A DNA stretch of 38,658 nucleotides. Origin: an uncultured Lachnospiraceae bacterium (GTDB taxonomy: Bacteria > Bacillota > Clostridia > Lachnospirales > Lachnospiraceae). Where the stretch lies: assembly GCA_937950565.1 (NCBI GenBank), contig CALFCS010000114.1, positions 1 to 38,658 on the forward strand. Direction: 5' to 3'. The position numbers were made by a program, and so were the translations under genes. How positions within the stretch are numbered: position 1 is the stretch's first letter; each line of letters begins with the position of its first letter. Shown piece by piece: positions 25,555 to 34,911 of this stretch. The notes below the pieces were generated by a model. That model was not told the DNA's origin. It was given only the letters and a program-made list of their open reading frames with translations, and did not search any database.

Positions 25555-27072
25555 GTGAATTATGGTATTTTGAGTCTGTTCCCTCCGCTGGTTGCAGTTG
25601 TGCTGGCGATTAAGAGCAAAAATGTAATTTTTTCATTGTTTTGCGGAGGGTTTACGGGGGCCTTGATTTTGTGTATGGGGAATCCGTTTACAGCAGTGAA
25701 ATCTATGATTGGAGACTATTTTTTCATTCAGCTTACGGACAGCTATAATGCCGGAGTCATTGTACTTGTTATTTTTATCGGGGGATTTATTAAGCTGATG
25801 GAAAAGTCCGGAGGGGCACAGGCATTTGCCAAGGGAGTACATAAGGTTATTGACACGAAGCTGAAAGCACAGCTGTGTGCATGGTTTGGGGGGATTTTGA
25901 TTTTCTTTTCAGATTTGGGGACACCGCTTTTGGTAGGTCCTGTTTTTCGCCCATTATTTGACAAATTAAAGGTGTCCAGAGAAAAACTTGCATGGATTCT
26001 GGATTCCACATCATCACCGGTTGCGATTCTGGTGCCGTTTATCGGATGGGGCGTATATATTATGGGACTGATTCAGAGCGAATTTACGAATCTGGGAGTT
26101 GCGGAATCCGATTACAGTACATTTGTTGAAGCAATCCCGTTTCAGATTTATGCAATACTTGCAATCATTATGATTCCGCTGGTTGCTTTTACCAAAAAGG
26201 ATTTTTCGCAGATGAGAAAAGCTGAATTAAAGGCACAGCAGAATCCGGTTCCTAAGGAAATGGAAGATAATTATGTCCCACAGGTAGACGAAAAGGGATA
26301 TTCTCTTGGAAATGCAAGACCGATGATGGTAGTTCTTCCTATAATTACAGTGTTTGTAATCCTGTTTGTGAATCTGGTTCCACTTGGATTTCCATTTAAG
26401 AAGGTAGATGGAAATACATTCCGGGTAGCGCTTACGATGGGATATTTTCTTGCGGCAGTACTGTTGATGCTGTTGATGCTTATATTTAAGGTTAAGAATG
26501 TAAAAGATACTTTCCGGATTTACGTAGAAGGTATGAGGGGAATGACAGATGTGGCAGTTACTTTGGTTCTGGCATGGTCGCTTGGTACAATGATCAGCAA
26601 TCTGGGTACAGCGGAATTTATCATTCAGATTCTAAAGAATGCGGACTTTACCGGACAGTTAATACCAGCAGTCATTTTCCTGTTTGGTATGCTGGTATCC
26701 TTCTCAACAGGAAGTTCCTGGGGAACATTTGCGATTCTGATGCCGCTTGCAATTCCTATGGCACATGCATTTGGTATTCCGTATGCAATCTGTGTGGGAG
26801 CAGTGTTGTCCGGCGGTCTGTTTGGAGACCATTGTTCACCGATTTCGGATACAACGATTCTTTCTTCTACGGGAGCAGAATGTGATCTGGTTGAGCATGT
26901 GAAGACGCAGCTTCCTTATGCATGTGTGAATGGTGTGATTGCATTTGTTTCCTTTATAATTGCGGGAATCACAAAGAGTCCTTTCTGTGTTGTATTTGCG
27001 GTACTTGTACTTGTAATCTGTATGTTTGTGTGGAATAAGATAGAAAGCAAAAAAGAAGTTTCCCGGGTATAA
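25555..27072 (+). CDS. NhaC-family Na+/H+ antiporter-like transporter
   Basis: 505 residues with about 11-12 membrane helices. The start is GTG 25555, because AAAGGAGGAGAGG stands just before it and the upstream codons cover the promoter. Motifs FSDLGTPLLVGPVFRPL, STGSSWGTFAILMPLAIPM and LSGGLFGDHCSPISDTTILSS are those of the NhaC / arginine-ornithine-type superfamily. Members exchange Na+ for H+ or malate for lactate, or serve as amino-acid antiporters, so the substrate is open. Confidence 0.88.
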   Translation: MNYGILSLFPPLVAVVLAIKSKNVIFSLFCGGFTGALILCMGNPFTAVKSMIGDYFFIQLTDSYNAGVIVLVIFIGGFIKLMEKSGGAQAFAKGVHKVIDTKLKAQLCAWFGGILIFFSDLGTPLLVGPVFRPLFDKLKVSREKLAWILDSTSSPVAILVPFIGWGVYIMGLIQSEFTNLGVAESDYSTFVEAIPFQIYAILAIIMIPLVAFTKKDFSQMRKAELKAQQNPVPKEMEDNYVPQVDEKGYSLGNARPMMVVLPIITVFVILFVNLVPLGFPFKKVDGNTFRVALTMGYFLAAVLLMLLMLIFKVKNVKDTFRIYVEGMRGMTDVAVTLVLAWSLGTMISNLGTAEFIIQILKNADFTGQLIPAVIFLFGMLVSFSTGSSWGTFAILMPLAIPMAHAFGIPYAICVGAVLSGGLFGDHCSPISDTTILSSTGAECDLVEHVKTQLPYACVNGVIAFVSFIIAGITKSPFCVVFAVLVLVICMFVWNKIESKKEVSRV

Positions 27073-27121
27073 TAAAGACAGCCTGAACAACTGGAATCAG
27101 GAGACGGCTGCAGGGGGTATC

Positions 27122-27985
27122 ATGAAAAAAGCAAAGAAACTGACAAAAGATATAATGGCTCTATTTGTGGAGACGGGGAATAATCATGTAGGCGCTTATG
27201 CAGCGCAGTCCGCATATTTTTTTATACTTTGTATGATTCCGATTATCCTGATTCTACTTACGATGGTAAAATATACGCCGATTACGAAAGCAGATATTAT
27301 GACGGCGGTCATTCAGGTTTTTCCGGCGACGGTTGATGCTACGATGACCTCTATCATAAATGAGGTATATAATCATTCGGTGGGAATCCTTTCGGTTACT
27401 GTTGTAGTGGCATTATGGTCGGCGGGAAAGGGTGTACTTTCCTTAAGTACCGGACTGAACTGTGTGTATAAATGCCATGAGACGCGTAATTATCTGTATC
27501 TCCGGCTGCGGGCGACTCTTTATACAGTGTTGTTTATACTTGTGATTATACTGCTTCTGGTGTTGTCCGTATTTGGAAATAGTCTGAGCATATTTATAGA
27601 AAGACATATTCCGCTTATTTCAGGTATAGCAGACAGCCTGATGGAAGCGAGAACGATTATTACGCCGGCGGTTCTGGTTCTGTTCTGGCTGCTTGTGTAT
27701 AAGTTTCTTCCTAACCGGAAGGTAAAAATGATAAAGCAGCTTCCGGGCGCTGTGTTTGCAACAGTAGGATGGATGGCTGTTTCCTGGGTGTTTTCCGTAT
27801 ATTTGGACATCTTTGAAGGATTCAGCAGTATGTATGGAAGCCTGACAACGATTGTGCTCATTATGCTGTGGCTGTATTTCTGTATGTACAGTGTCCTGCT
27901 GGGGGCAGAGGTGAATGTTCTGTTCTACGATAAGATTTTTACAGGAGGAGACAAGGAAAAAAACGAGAAGACGTCACAAAAGTAG
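27122..27985 (+). CDS. YihY/BrkB-family inner membrane protein
   Basis: 287 residues with six membrane helices and a short charged tail. The opening VGAYAAQSAYFFILCMIPIIL, the SAGKGVLSLSTGLNCVY segment and the ending YGSLTTIVLIMLWLYFCMYSVLLGAEVN are the YihY/UPF0761 pattern once called ribonuclease BN in error. The role is unknown. It starts 49 bp after the NhaC-like gene with a GGGGG-type site. Confidence 0.92.
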   Translation: MKKAKKLTKDIMALFVETGNNHVGAYAAQSAYFFILCMIPIILILLTMVKYTPITKADIMTAVIQVFPATVDATMTSIINEVYNHSVGILSVTVVVALWSAGKGVLSLSTGLNCVYKCHETRNYLYLRLRATLYTVLFILVIILLLVLSVFGNSLSIFIERHIPLISGIADSLMEARTIITPAVLVLFWLLVYKFLPNRKVKMIKQLPGAVFATVGWMAVSWVFSVYLDIFEGFSSMYGSLTTIVLIMLWLYFCMYSVLLGAEVNVLFYDKIFTGGDKEKNEKTSQK

Positions 27986-28018
27986 AAGATATGCAGTATA
28001 GGAGCGGAATTTTTATAC

Positions 28019-28046
28019 TTGACAAGGAATCTGATTGTGTTAGAAT
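28019..28046 (+). promoter_or_regulatory. promoter of the pheS T-box leader
   Basis: TTGACA at 28019-28024, 16-bp spacer, TAGAAT at 28041-28046. The leader would start near 28053. Confidence 0.7.
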
Positions 28047-28052
28047 AATTAG

Positions 28053-28325
28053 GAATAAGTGAATAAATAAAAGCAATGACCGTGTAAGTAGAGAGTCATT
28101 TTCCAACAGAGAGAGGAAATCCCCGGCTGTAAGTTTCCTTAGGTTCAGATGGCAATTGAATTTCCCACGTGAGCTGCATTTCCGAACAGATAGTAAGAGA
28201 TGTCGTATGTGCACGTTACGCAGACATGAGCGCCCGCATAGATATAGATAAAGTGATGCGGGAATCAGGGTGGTACCACGGGTGATAACCTCGTCCCTAT
28301 GATTATAGGGACGAGGATTTTTTTG
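28053..28325 (+). promoter_or_regulatory. T-box riboswitch controlling pheST (tRNA-Phe sensing)
   Basis: Transcription leader that senses uncharged tRNA. The invariant T-box AGGGTGGTACCACG is at 28267-28280, and the AGAGAG-type distal stem I motif is near 28108-28113. The competing terminator is a 12-bp stem (28289-28300 with 28305-28316) followed by a run of T. The gene downstream is pheS, so the sensed tRNA is inferred to be tRNA-Phe. I could not place the specifier triplet with confidence; TTC occurs at 28180-28182 and 28162-28164. Confidence 0.93.
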
Positions 28326-28386
28326 TCATATCGGGAGGAAGCACATTTTCTCTTACAGGAATATTAACAAGAAAGGAAGAAAAAAG

Positions 28387-29406
28387 ATGAAAGACAGACT
28401 GCAAAACATCAAAAATGAGGCATTGCGGGCAATTGAATCTGCAGATGTGCCGGAAAAATTAAATGATGTGCGCGTAAAGTTCCTCGGAAAGAAGGGCGAA
28501 CTCACCGCAGTTTTAAAAGGAATGAAGGATGTCGCACCAGAAGAAAGACCAAAGGTGGGACAGCTAGTAAATGAGACAAGAGAAGCGATTGAATCCATTC
28601 TGGAAGAGACGAAACAGAAGATGGAGCGTGCAATTCGCGAAGAGAAAATGAAACAGGAAGTAATTGACGTAACACTTCCTTCAAAGAAGAATATGGTAGG
28701 ACACCGTCATCCGAATACAATTGCGCTTGAAGAGGTAGAACGGATTTTCATCGGCATGGGATACGAAGTAGTAGAAGGGCCGGAAGTAGAGTATGATTTG
28801 TATAATTTCGAAAAACTGAACATTCCGGCAGATCATCCTGCAAAAGATGAACAGGACACCTTTTATATTAATAAAGACATCGTACTTCGAACACAGACAT
28901 CTCCGGTACAGGCACGTGTGATGGAACAGGGCAAGCTTCCGATTCGTATGATTGCACCGGGAAGAGTATTCCGTTCCGACGAGGTAGACGCAACACATTC
29001 ACCATCCTTCCATCAGATAGAAGGTCTGGTAATTGACAAAAACATATCCTTTGCAGACTTAAAAGGAACATTGGAAGTATTTGCAAAAGAATTATTTGGG
29101 CCGGACACAAAGACAAAGTTCCGTCCACATCATTTCCCATTCACAGAGCCAAGTGCTGAGGTAGATGTATCCTGCTTCAAATGCGGAGGAAAAGGATGCC
29201 GTTTCTGTAAAGGCTCCGGCTGGATAGAGATACTTGGCTGCGGAATGGTACATCCACATGTACTGGAAATGTGTGGCATCGATCCAAATGAATATACAGG
29301 ATTCGCATTCGGAGTAGGACTCGAACGAATCGCATTATTGAAATACGAAATAGACGACATGAGACTACTGTACGAAAACGATATAAGGTTTTTGAAGCAG
29401 TTTTAG
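28387..29406 (+). CDS. pheS: phenylalanyl-tRNA synthetase alpha subunit
   Basis: Catalytic class II subunit of the alpha2-beta2 enzyme; 339 residues. N-terminal coiled-coil arm (about 1-90) that contacts tRNA, then the core with motif 2 (PGRVFRSDEVDATHSPSFHQ), the FPFTEPSAEVDV stretch, the Cys-rich CFKCGGKGCRFC loop common in Firmicutes, and motif 3 GLERIALLKY. Its expression is governed by the T-box upstream. Confidence 0.97.
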   Translation: MKDRLQNIKNEALRAIESADVPEKLNDVRVKFLGKKGELTAVLKGMKDVAPEERPKVGQLVNETREAIESILEETKQKMERAIREEKMKQEVIDVTLPSKKNMVGHRHPNTIALEEVERIFIGMGYEVVEGPEVEYDLYNFEKLNIPADHPAKDEQDTFYINKDIVLRTQTSPVQARVMEQGKLPIRMIAPGRVFRSDEVDATHSPSFHQIEGLVIDKNISFADLKGTLEVFAKELFGPDTKTKFRPHHFPFTEPSAEVDVSCFKCGGKGCRFCKGSGWIEILGCGMVHPHVLEMCGIDPNEYTGFAFGVGLERIALLKYEIDDMRLLYENDIRFLKQF

Positions 29407-29598
29407 CGTTGGCAATGAGCAGTGCACAGAAAGACAGATAAGAAGATGTGCCGTGCTTGCACGGAAGCAGATTCTTAGCGGGATTTCTGTATAGGGCGAA
29501 GCCCGGAAAACGAGACGGAGCGAAGCGGAGTCGAGTATAGCACTGCTCAGACAGTACGCCAGCGAATTTTTAAAGCAACCAGAAAGGAGATATTATTA
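29407..29598 (+). repeat. structured spacer between pheS and pheT
   Basis: The 192-bp gap holds a nested fold. Outer 10-bp arms TGAGCAGTGC / GCACTGCTCA at 29416-29425 and 29540-29549 enclose ACAGAAA/TTTCTGT (29426-29432 with 29484-29490), TAAGAA/TTCTTA (29439-29444 with 29472-29477), CCGTGC/GCACGG (29451-29456 with 29459-29464) and GGGC-GAA-GCCC (29494-29504). No U-tract, so it does not look like a terminator. No coding potential was recognised. It may be a dispersed repeat or a processing / stability element. Confidence 0.65.
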
Positions 29599-32019
29599 AT
29601 GAATACATCATTATCATGGATAAAAGCATATGTTCCAGACCTTGATGTGACAGCACAGGAATATACTGATGCGATGACATTATCGGGAACAAAAGTAGAA
29701 GGATACGAAAAACTGGATGCAGACCTTGACAAAATTGTAATCGGTCAGATTGACAAGATAGAGAAGCATCCGGATGCAGATAAACTGATTATCTGCCAGG
29801 TCAATATCGGCGAAGAGACTGTTCAGATTGTGACAGGTGCGCCGAATGTAAAAGAAGGAGATAAAGTTCCGGTTGTACTCGACGGAGGACGTGTCGCAGG
29901 CGGACATGAGCCGGGCAGCCGTGTTGAAGGCGGAGTAAAGATTAAGAAAGGAAAGCTCCGCGGGGTAGAAAGCTGCGGTATGATGTGCTCCATCGAAGAG
30001 CTTGGTTCAAATAAAGATATGTATCCGGAATCACCGGAGTACGGCATTTACATTTTCGATGAAGATGCACAGGTGGGAGAGAGTGCAATTAAAGCCCTTG
30101 GCCTGGACGATGTCGTATTTGAGTATGAAATAACATCCAACAGAGTAGACTGTTTTAGCGTAGTTGGTATTGCAAGAGAGGCGGCGGCAACCTTTAGAAA
30201 GGAATTCCATCCGCCGGTAGTGACAGAGACAGGAAATGACGAGGATGTAAATGATTATATTAAAGTAACCGTAAAGGATACGGAGCTTTGCCCGAGATAT
30301 TGTGCAAGAGTAGTAAAAAATATTAAAATTGGCCCGTCGCCGAAATGGATGCAGAGAAGGCTCGCATCTGTGGGAATCCGTCCGATTAACAACCTGGTTG
30401 ACATTACAAACTATGTTATGGAAGAGTATGGGCAGCCGATGCACGCGTATGATCTGGATACGATTGCAGGTCATGAAATTATTGTCCGCAGAGCAGAAAA
30501 GGATGAGAAATTTGTGACACTGGACGGGCAGGAGCGCCAGATGGATGATTCCGTATTGATGATTTGTGACGGAGAAAAATCCGTCGGTATTGCAGGTATC
30601 ATGGGTGGGGAGAATTCTATGATTACCGATAATGTGCAGACGATGTTATTTGAAGCTGCATGCTTCGATGGAACCAATATCCGCAAATCCAGTAAGAAAG
30701 TTGGACTTCGTACAGACGCTTCCGGTAAATTTGAAAAGGGTCTTGACCCGAACAATGCAGAGGCAGCGATTAACCGTGCCTGCCAGCTTGTAGAAGAAAT
30801 GGGCGCTGGAGAAGTTGTAGGAGGGATGGTAGATGTATACGGAAAGAAAAAAGAACCGGTACGTGTACCGTTTGATGCAGATGAGATAAATATGCTGCTT
30901 GGCACAGAGATATCCAAAGAAGATATGCTTTCTTATTTTAAAATGATTGATCTGGAATATGATGAAGAGACAAATGAAGTGATTGCGCCGACTTTCCGTC
31001 ATGATTTATTCCGTCTGGCGGATCTTGCAGAGGAGGTTGCAAGATTTTATGGCTATGATAATATTCCAACCACACTTCCGAAAGGAGAGGCAACGACAGG
31101 AAAATTATCCTTTAAACTCCGTATTGAAGAAATTGCAAGAGATATTGCAGAATTCTGCGGATTCAGCCAGGGTATGACCTATTCCTTTGAAAGCCCGAAG
31201 GTATTTGACAAGCTGATGATTCCGGAGGATTCTAAGCTTCGTCAGGTTGTCGAGATCATGAATCCGTTAGGAGAAGACTACAGCATTATGCGAACCACTT
31301 CTTTAAATGGAATGCTTACTTCACTGGCAACAAACTATAATAGAAGAAATAAAAACGTCAGATTATATGAGCTTGGAAATGTTTATATTCCAAAAGCATT
31401 GCCGCTTACAGAGCTTCCGGAGGAACGTATGCAGTTTACACTGGGAATGTATGGGGAAGGCGACTTTTTCAGTATGAAAGGCGTAATCGAAGAATTTCTT
31501 GAAAAAGTAGGACTCCACGGAAAAGAGATGTATGACCCGAAGGCCGGGAAGCCATATCTTCATCCGGGCCGGCAGGCAAATGTAATTTATGATGGTACAG
31601 TAATCGGCTATCTCGGGGAAGTGCATCCGGATGTTGCGGATACCTATGGAATTGGCGAGCGTGCTTATATTGCAGTCATTGATATGCCGGAAATTGAGGC
31701 ACGTGCTACATTTGACAGAAAATATGCAGGAATTGCCAAATATCCGGCAGTGACCCGTGACATCAGTATGGTAGTGCCGAAAGAAATCCTTGTTGGTCAG
31801 ATTGAAGAGGTTATTGAGAAAAAAGGCGGAGCATACATGGAGAGCTATGCACTGTTCGATTTGTATGAGGGAGCACAGATTAAGGCCGGATATAAATCTG
31901 TAGCATACTCAATCGTGTTCCGCGCAAAAGATAAGACACTCGAAGATGCAGAAGTATCAAAGGTTATGGAGAAGATTTTGAAAGCGCTGGAAGCTTTGGG
32001 AATCGAGCTTCGTAAATAA
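29599..32019 (+). CDS. pheT: phenylalanyl-tRNA synthetase beta subunit
   Basis: Beta subunit of the alpha2-beta2 enzyme; 806 residues, full length. Order: tRNA-binding EMAP/OB domain about 40-150 (KHPDADKLIICQVNIG), B3/B4 editing domain about 210-385 (INNLVDITNYVMEEYGQPMHAYD), B5 domain about 405-475, catalytic-like core about 490-690, and C-terminal anticodon-binding FDX-ACB domain about 710-806 (KYPAVTRDISMVVPKE). AGAAAGGAG precedes the ATG. Confidence 0.97.
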   Translation: MNTSLSWIKAYVPDLDVTAQEYTDAMTLSGTKVEGYEKLDADLDKIVIGQIDKIEKHPDADKLIICQVNIGEETVQIVTGAPNVKEGDKVPVVLDGGRVAGGHEPGSRVEGGVKIKKGKLRGVESCGMMCSIEELGSNKDMYPESPEYGIYIFDEDAQVGESAIKALGLDDVVFEYEITSNRVDCFSVVGIAREAAATFRKEFHPPVVTETGNDEDVNDYIKVTVKDTELCPRYCARVVKNIKIGPSPKWMQRRLASVGIRPINNLVDITNYVMEEYGQPMHAYDLDTIAGHEIIVRRAEKDEKFVTLDGQERQMDDSVLMICDGEKSVGIAGIMGGENSMITDNVQTMLFEAACFDGTNIRKSSKKVGLRTDASGKFEKGLDPNNAEAAINRACQLVEEMGAGEVVGGMVDVYGKKKEPVRVPFDADEINMLLGTEISKEDMLSYFKMIDLEYDEETNEVIAPTFRHDLFRLADLAEEVARFYGYDNIPTTLPKGEATTGKLSFKLRIEEIARDIAEFCGFSQGMTYSFESPKVFDKLMIPEDSKLRQVVEIMNPLGEDYSIMRTTSLNGMLTSLATNYNRRNKNVRLYELGNVYIPKALPLTELPEERMQFTLGMYGEGDFFSMKGVIEEFLEKVGLHGKEMYDPKAGKPYLHPGRQANVIYDGTVIGYLGEVHPDVADTYGIGERAYIAVIDMPEIEARATFDRKYAGIAKYPAVTRDISMVVPKEILVGQIEEVIEKKGGAYMESYALFDLYEGAQIKAGYKSVAYSIVFRAKDKTLEDAEVSKVMEKILKALEALGIELRK

Positions 32020-32033
32020 GAGGAAAGAAAAAG

Positions 32034-33011
32034 ATGAAGAAAAAACAAATTATTGGCCTTGTAATAGCAGTAGTATTGTTTATTGTAACAGGAGTGGCAA
32101 GCGTCCTGACAAATGCATTATCCAAGAGCATGTTAACAGAAGATGTTGAGACAATGCTGACAGGTGATTTTACGTTTGATCCTCCATTTGAAGATTATAT
32201 TGCAGTTGTAGATGTTATGGGAACGATACAGGAGCAGACAGAAACATCCTGGTTTGAGGAAGCGGAAGGATATCAGCATATCACAACGCTGGATTATATT
32301 GACAATCTGATAGATGATCCGGATAATCAGGCAATTCTTTTGTATGTGGATTCTCCGGGAGGAACCGTTTATGAGTCTGAGGAATTGTACCTGAAGCTTC
32401 TGGAATACAAAGAAGTGACCGGAAGGCCGATATGGGGTTACATGGCACATTACGCTGCTTCCGGCGGATATCTGGTTTCCATGGCATGTGACAAAATCTA
32501 TGCGAACACAAATACAACGACGGGTTCGATCGGTGTGATTATGTCAGGCTATGATCTGACCGGGTTGTATGAAAAACTGGGAATCCGTTATGTAAGTATT
32601 ACAAGTGGTGAAAATAAGGACAGTACGAAGCTGACAGAGGATCAGATTTCAATTTACCAGTCACAGGTAGATGAGTTTTATAACAAGTTTGTAAAAATCG
32701 TGTCTGAAGGAAGAAATATGTCGGTGGATCAGGTAAAAGCTCTGGCAGACGGGCGTACTTACACTGCGCAGCAGGCTCTGGATAAAGGGTTAATTGATGA
32801 GATCGCATTGTATGAGGATATGGCATCCGATATGTGTGATGAGATGGGAACAGATGTCTTCTATGAATTGCAGTCGCCGTCTGATATGCTGAGTCAAATA
32901 TTCGGACAGGTGAAGAAGCTGGTGCCAAAGTCAGAGGCACAGATTCTAAAGGAGACCGCAGCAGAGATGGAAAGCGGGGTGCCGATGTATTATGCAAAAC
33001 CACTGCAGTAA
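32034..33011 (+). CDS. sppA: signal peptide peptidase SppA (S49 family)
   Basis: Membrane-anchored serine protease that degrades leftover signal peptides; 325 residues with one N-terminal membrane helix (about 5-27). The Ser/Lys dyad is S143 in YAASGGYLVSMACD and K195 in GENKDST, 52 residues apart, as in the B. subtilis enzyme. The segment SPGGTVYESEEL and TGSIGVI are family motifs. It follows pheT closely and its end overlaps the RDD gene by 20 bp. Confidence 0.94.
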   Translation: MKKKQIIGLVIAVVLFIVTGVASVLTNALSKSMLTEDVETMLTGDFTFDPPFEDYIAVVDVMGTIQEQTETSWFEEAEGYQHITTLDYIDNLIDDPDNQAILLYVDSPGGTVYESEELYLKLLEYKEVTGRPIWGYMAHYAASGGYLVSMACDKIYANTNTTTGSIGVIMSGYDLTGLYEKLGIRYVSITSGENKDSTKLTEDQISIYQSQVDEFYNKFVKIVSEGRNMSVDQVKALADGRTYTAQQALDKGLIDEIALYEDMASDMCDEMGTDVFYELQSPSDMLSQIFGQVKKLVPKSEAQILKETAAEMESGVPMYYAKPLQ

Positions 33012-33690
33012 AACAGAGGATGTAACATATGCGGGATTCTGGGTTCGTTTGTCAGCATATTTGATAGACAGCATCATTGCCGCCTTGCTTTTGCTTCTGG
33101 TAAGATTATTTTTATTAGGAGTAATGGGACTTCTGGAGGGAACGGCTCTTGGAGGGAACATTTTGTTCCATTATACATTAAAGGATATTATACTGTATGT
33201 ATTCCATGTGCTGTATTTTATCTTATTTACGTATTACGCAGGGACGACTCCGGGGAAAAAGCTTTTAAATCTGCGTGTGATAAGCGCAGACGGTGAAAAG
33301 CTTACTCTGACAGATGTCCTGTACCGCGAGACTATCGGAAGATTTTTGTGTAATATTACAATAGGCATTGGGTATATCATGGCCGGTGTTGATAAAGAAA
33401 AGCAGGGATTACATGATATGCTTAGTGACACGAGGGTTATTTATGCCAAGAAAATAACTATCATTCCGGCGTATGCACAGCAGGCACCAAATGTACCGAA
33501 TGTGCCGCGGCAGATAACACCGCCGATGCCGGGAGAACCAATGCAGGTGACACCGCCGATGCCGGAGGAGCCAAGACAGGCAGCGTCGCCGATGCCGGAT
33601 GTGCCGCCACAGGTAACACCGCCACAGAACTATACTGGACCATATCGTATGGTAGATCCACAAAAAAGAAATGAGGAAGGGGATTCATAA
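32992..33690 (+). CDS. RDD-family membrane protein with Pro-rich tail
   Basis: 232 residues. The RDD domain is at about 12-152: YAGFWVRLSAYLIDS opening (Arg and Asp of the name), membrane helices near 22-48 and 65-82, TPGKKLLNLRV, and ETIGRFLCN. The tail from about 160 is Pro-rich with three decayed repeats of the TPPMPxEP type (residues 172-211). The start overlaps sppA; no later in-frame start keeps the domain whole. Its ribosome binding site is weak, so coupling to sppA translation is likely. Function unknown. Confidence 0.88.
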   Translation: MQNHCSKTEDVTYAGFWVRLSAYLIDSIIAALLLLLVRLFLLGVMGLLEGTALGGNILFHYTLKDIILYVFHVLYFILFTYYAGTTPGKKLLNLRVISADGEKLTLTDVLYRETIGRFLCNITIGIGYIMAGVDKEKQGLHDMLSDTRVIYAKKITIIPAYAQQAPNVPNVPRQITPPMPGEPMQVTPPMPEEPRQAASPMPDVPPQVTPPQNYTGPYRMVDPQKRNEEGDS

Positions 33691-33692
33691 GC

Positions 33693-34718
33693 GTGAAACG
33701 TCAGGATTTTTATTATGAATTGCCGGAAGAATTAATTGCTCAGGATCCTTTAGAGGATCGTTCCAGCTCCAGACTTCTTGTGTTAGACAAGGAGTCCGGG
33801 GCTGTTTCTCACCATGTATTTCGTGAGATTACAGAGTATCTGAAAGAAGGAGACTGCCTTGTAATCAATGATACCAAGGTATTGCCGGCAAGATTAATTG
33901 GAGCAAAAGAGGGAACAGGTGCAAAGATAGAAGTTCTTCTTCTGAAGAGAAAAGAAAATAATATATGGGAAACTCTGGTAAAACCAGGGAGAAAGGCAAG
34001 ACCCGGAACCAGGATATCTTTTGGCGACGGAATTCTTACGGGTGAAGTTATAGACGTCGTTGAAGAAGGAAACCGGCTGGTACAGTTTCATTATGACGGA
34101 ATCTTTGAGGAAATTTTAGATAAGCTTGGACAGATGCCTCTGCCGCCATATATTACGCATCAGCTGGAAGATAAGAACCGTTATCAGACTGTATATGCCA
34201 AACACACAGGGTCTGCGGCGGCGCCGACGGCAGGGCTGCACTTTACACCCGAGCTTCTGAAGGAAATTGAAGCGAAAGGCGTGGAGATTGCAAGGGTCAC
34301 ATTACATGTGGGCCTGGGTACGTTCCGTCCGGTAAAAGTAGATGAAATTACAGATCATCATATGCATTCGGAATTTTATCAGATTACAAAAGAAGCGGCA
34401 GAGAAGATTAACCGCACAAAGGAAAATGGAGGAAGAGTCATCTGTGTGGGAACAACGAGCTGCCGGACAGTGGAATCAGCTGCTGATGAGGATGGATATT
34501 TGAAGGAATCAAGTGGCTGGACAGATATCTTTATCTACCCGGGATATCAGTTCAAAGTGCTGGACTGCCTGATTACGAATTTCCATTTGCCGGAATCCAC
34601 ACTGATTATGCTGGTTTCAGCGCTTGCCGGAAGAGAGCATGTACTGGCTGCATATGAAGAGGCAGTAAAAGAGCGATACAGATTTTTCTCCTTTGGGGAT
34701 GCGATGCTTATCGTTTAA
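33693..34718 (+). CDS. queA: S-adenosylmethionine:tRNA ribosyltransferase-isomerase
   Basis: Makes epoxyqueuosine in tRNA by moving the ribosyl part of SAM to the 7-deazaguanine base; 341 residues, usual length. Motifs FYYELPEELIAQDPLEDRSSSRLLVLD at the start, INDTKVLPARLIG, SAAAPTAGLHFT, LHVGLGTFRPVKVD and the C-terminal NFHLPESTLIMLVSALAG are diagnostic. The start is GTG 33693, 2 bp after the RDD stop. No tgt or queG is visible downstream; the gene ends the operon. Confidence 0.96.
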   Translation: MKRQDFYYELPEELIAQDPLEDRSSSRLLVLDKESGAVSHHVFREITEYLKEGDCLVINDTKVLPARLIGAKEGTGAKIEVLLLKRKENNIWETLVKPGRKARPGTRISFGDGILTGEVIDVVEEGNRLVQFHYDGIFEEILDKLGQMPLPPYITHQLEDKNRYQTVYAKHTGSAAAPTAGLHFTPELLKEIEAKGVEIARVTLHVGLGTFRPVKVDEITDHHMHSEFYQITKEAAEKINRTKENGGRVICVGTTSCRTVESAADEDGYLKESSGWTDIFIYPGYQFKVLDCLITNFHLPESTLIMLVSALAGREHVLAAYEEAVKERYRFFSFGDAMLIV

Positions 34719-34768
34719 CATCCATTTCTTACATTTGTAAACATGAATAGGATGAAAAAGGTTTCTGG

Positions 34769-34797
34769 TTGTAATTCTTGTTGAATCATGATAGAAT
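34769..34797 (+). promoter_or_regulatory. promoter of the small hydrophobic peptide gene
   Basis: TTGTAA at 34769-34774, 17-bp spacer, TAGAAT at 34792-34797. The expected start near 34804 makes the transcript begin at the GGGTGCTACC arm described below. Confidence 0.65.
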
Positions 34798-34840
34798 TTT
34801 TTTGGGTGCTACCAGGAAACGGTAGGCGGTTGGCCTTCTA

Positions 34841-34902
34841 CGGAGGGACTGTGACCCTCCGATTACATAGAAATCCCGAAAGGGAAATCTTGGAAAGGAG
34901 GG
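34841..34902 (+). promoter_or_regulatory. leader switch: alternative hairpins around the ribosome binding site
   Basis: CCCTCC at 34855-34860 can pair with GGAGGG at 34842-34847 (7-bp hairpin with the flanking C-G, 7-base loop) or with the identical GGAGGG at 34897-34902, which is the core of the ribosome binding site of the peptide gene. The two pairings exclude each other. A small TCCC-GAAA-GGGA hairpin lies between at 34874-34885. Confidence 0.65.
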
Positions 34903-34911
34903 CTGAGCCAA

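Noticed and set aside
28180..28200. Reading the triplet before AGTAAG as the T-box specifier (GAT, Asp)
   Set aside because: It conflicts with the downstream pheST genes, and I could not align stem I well enough to trust the position.
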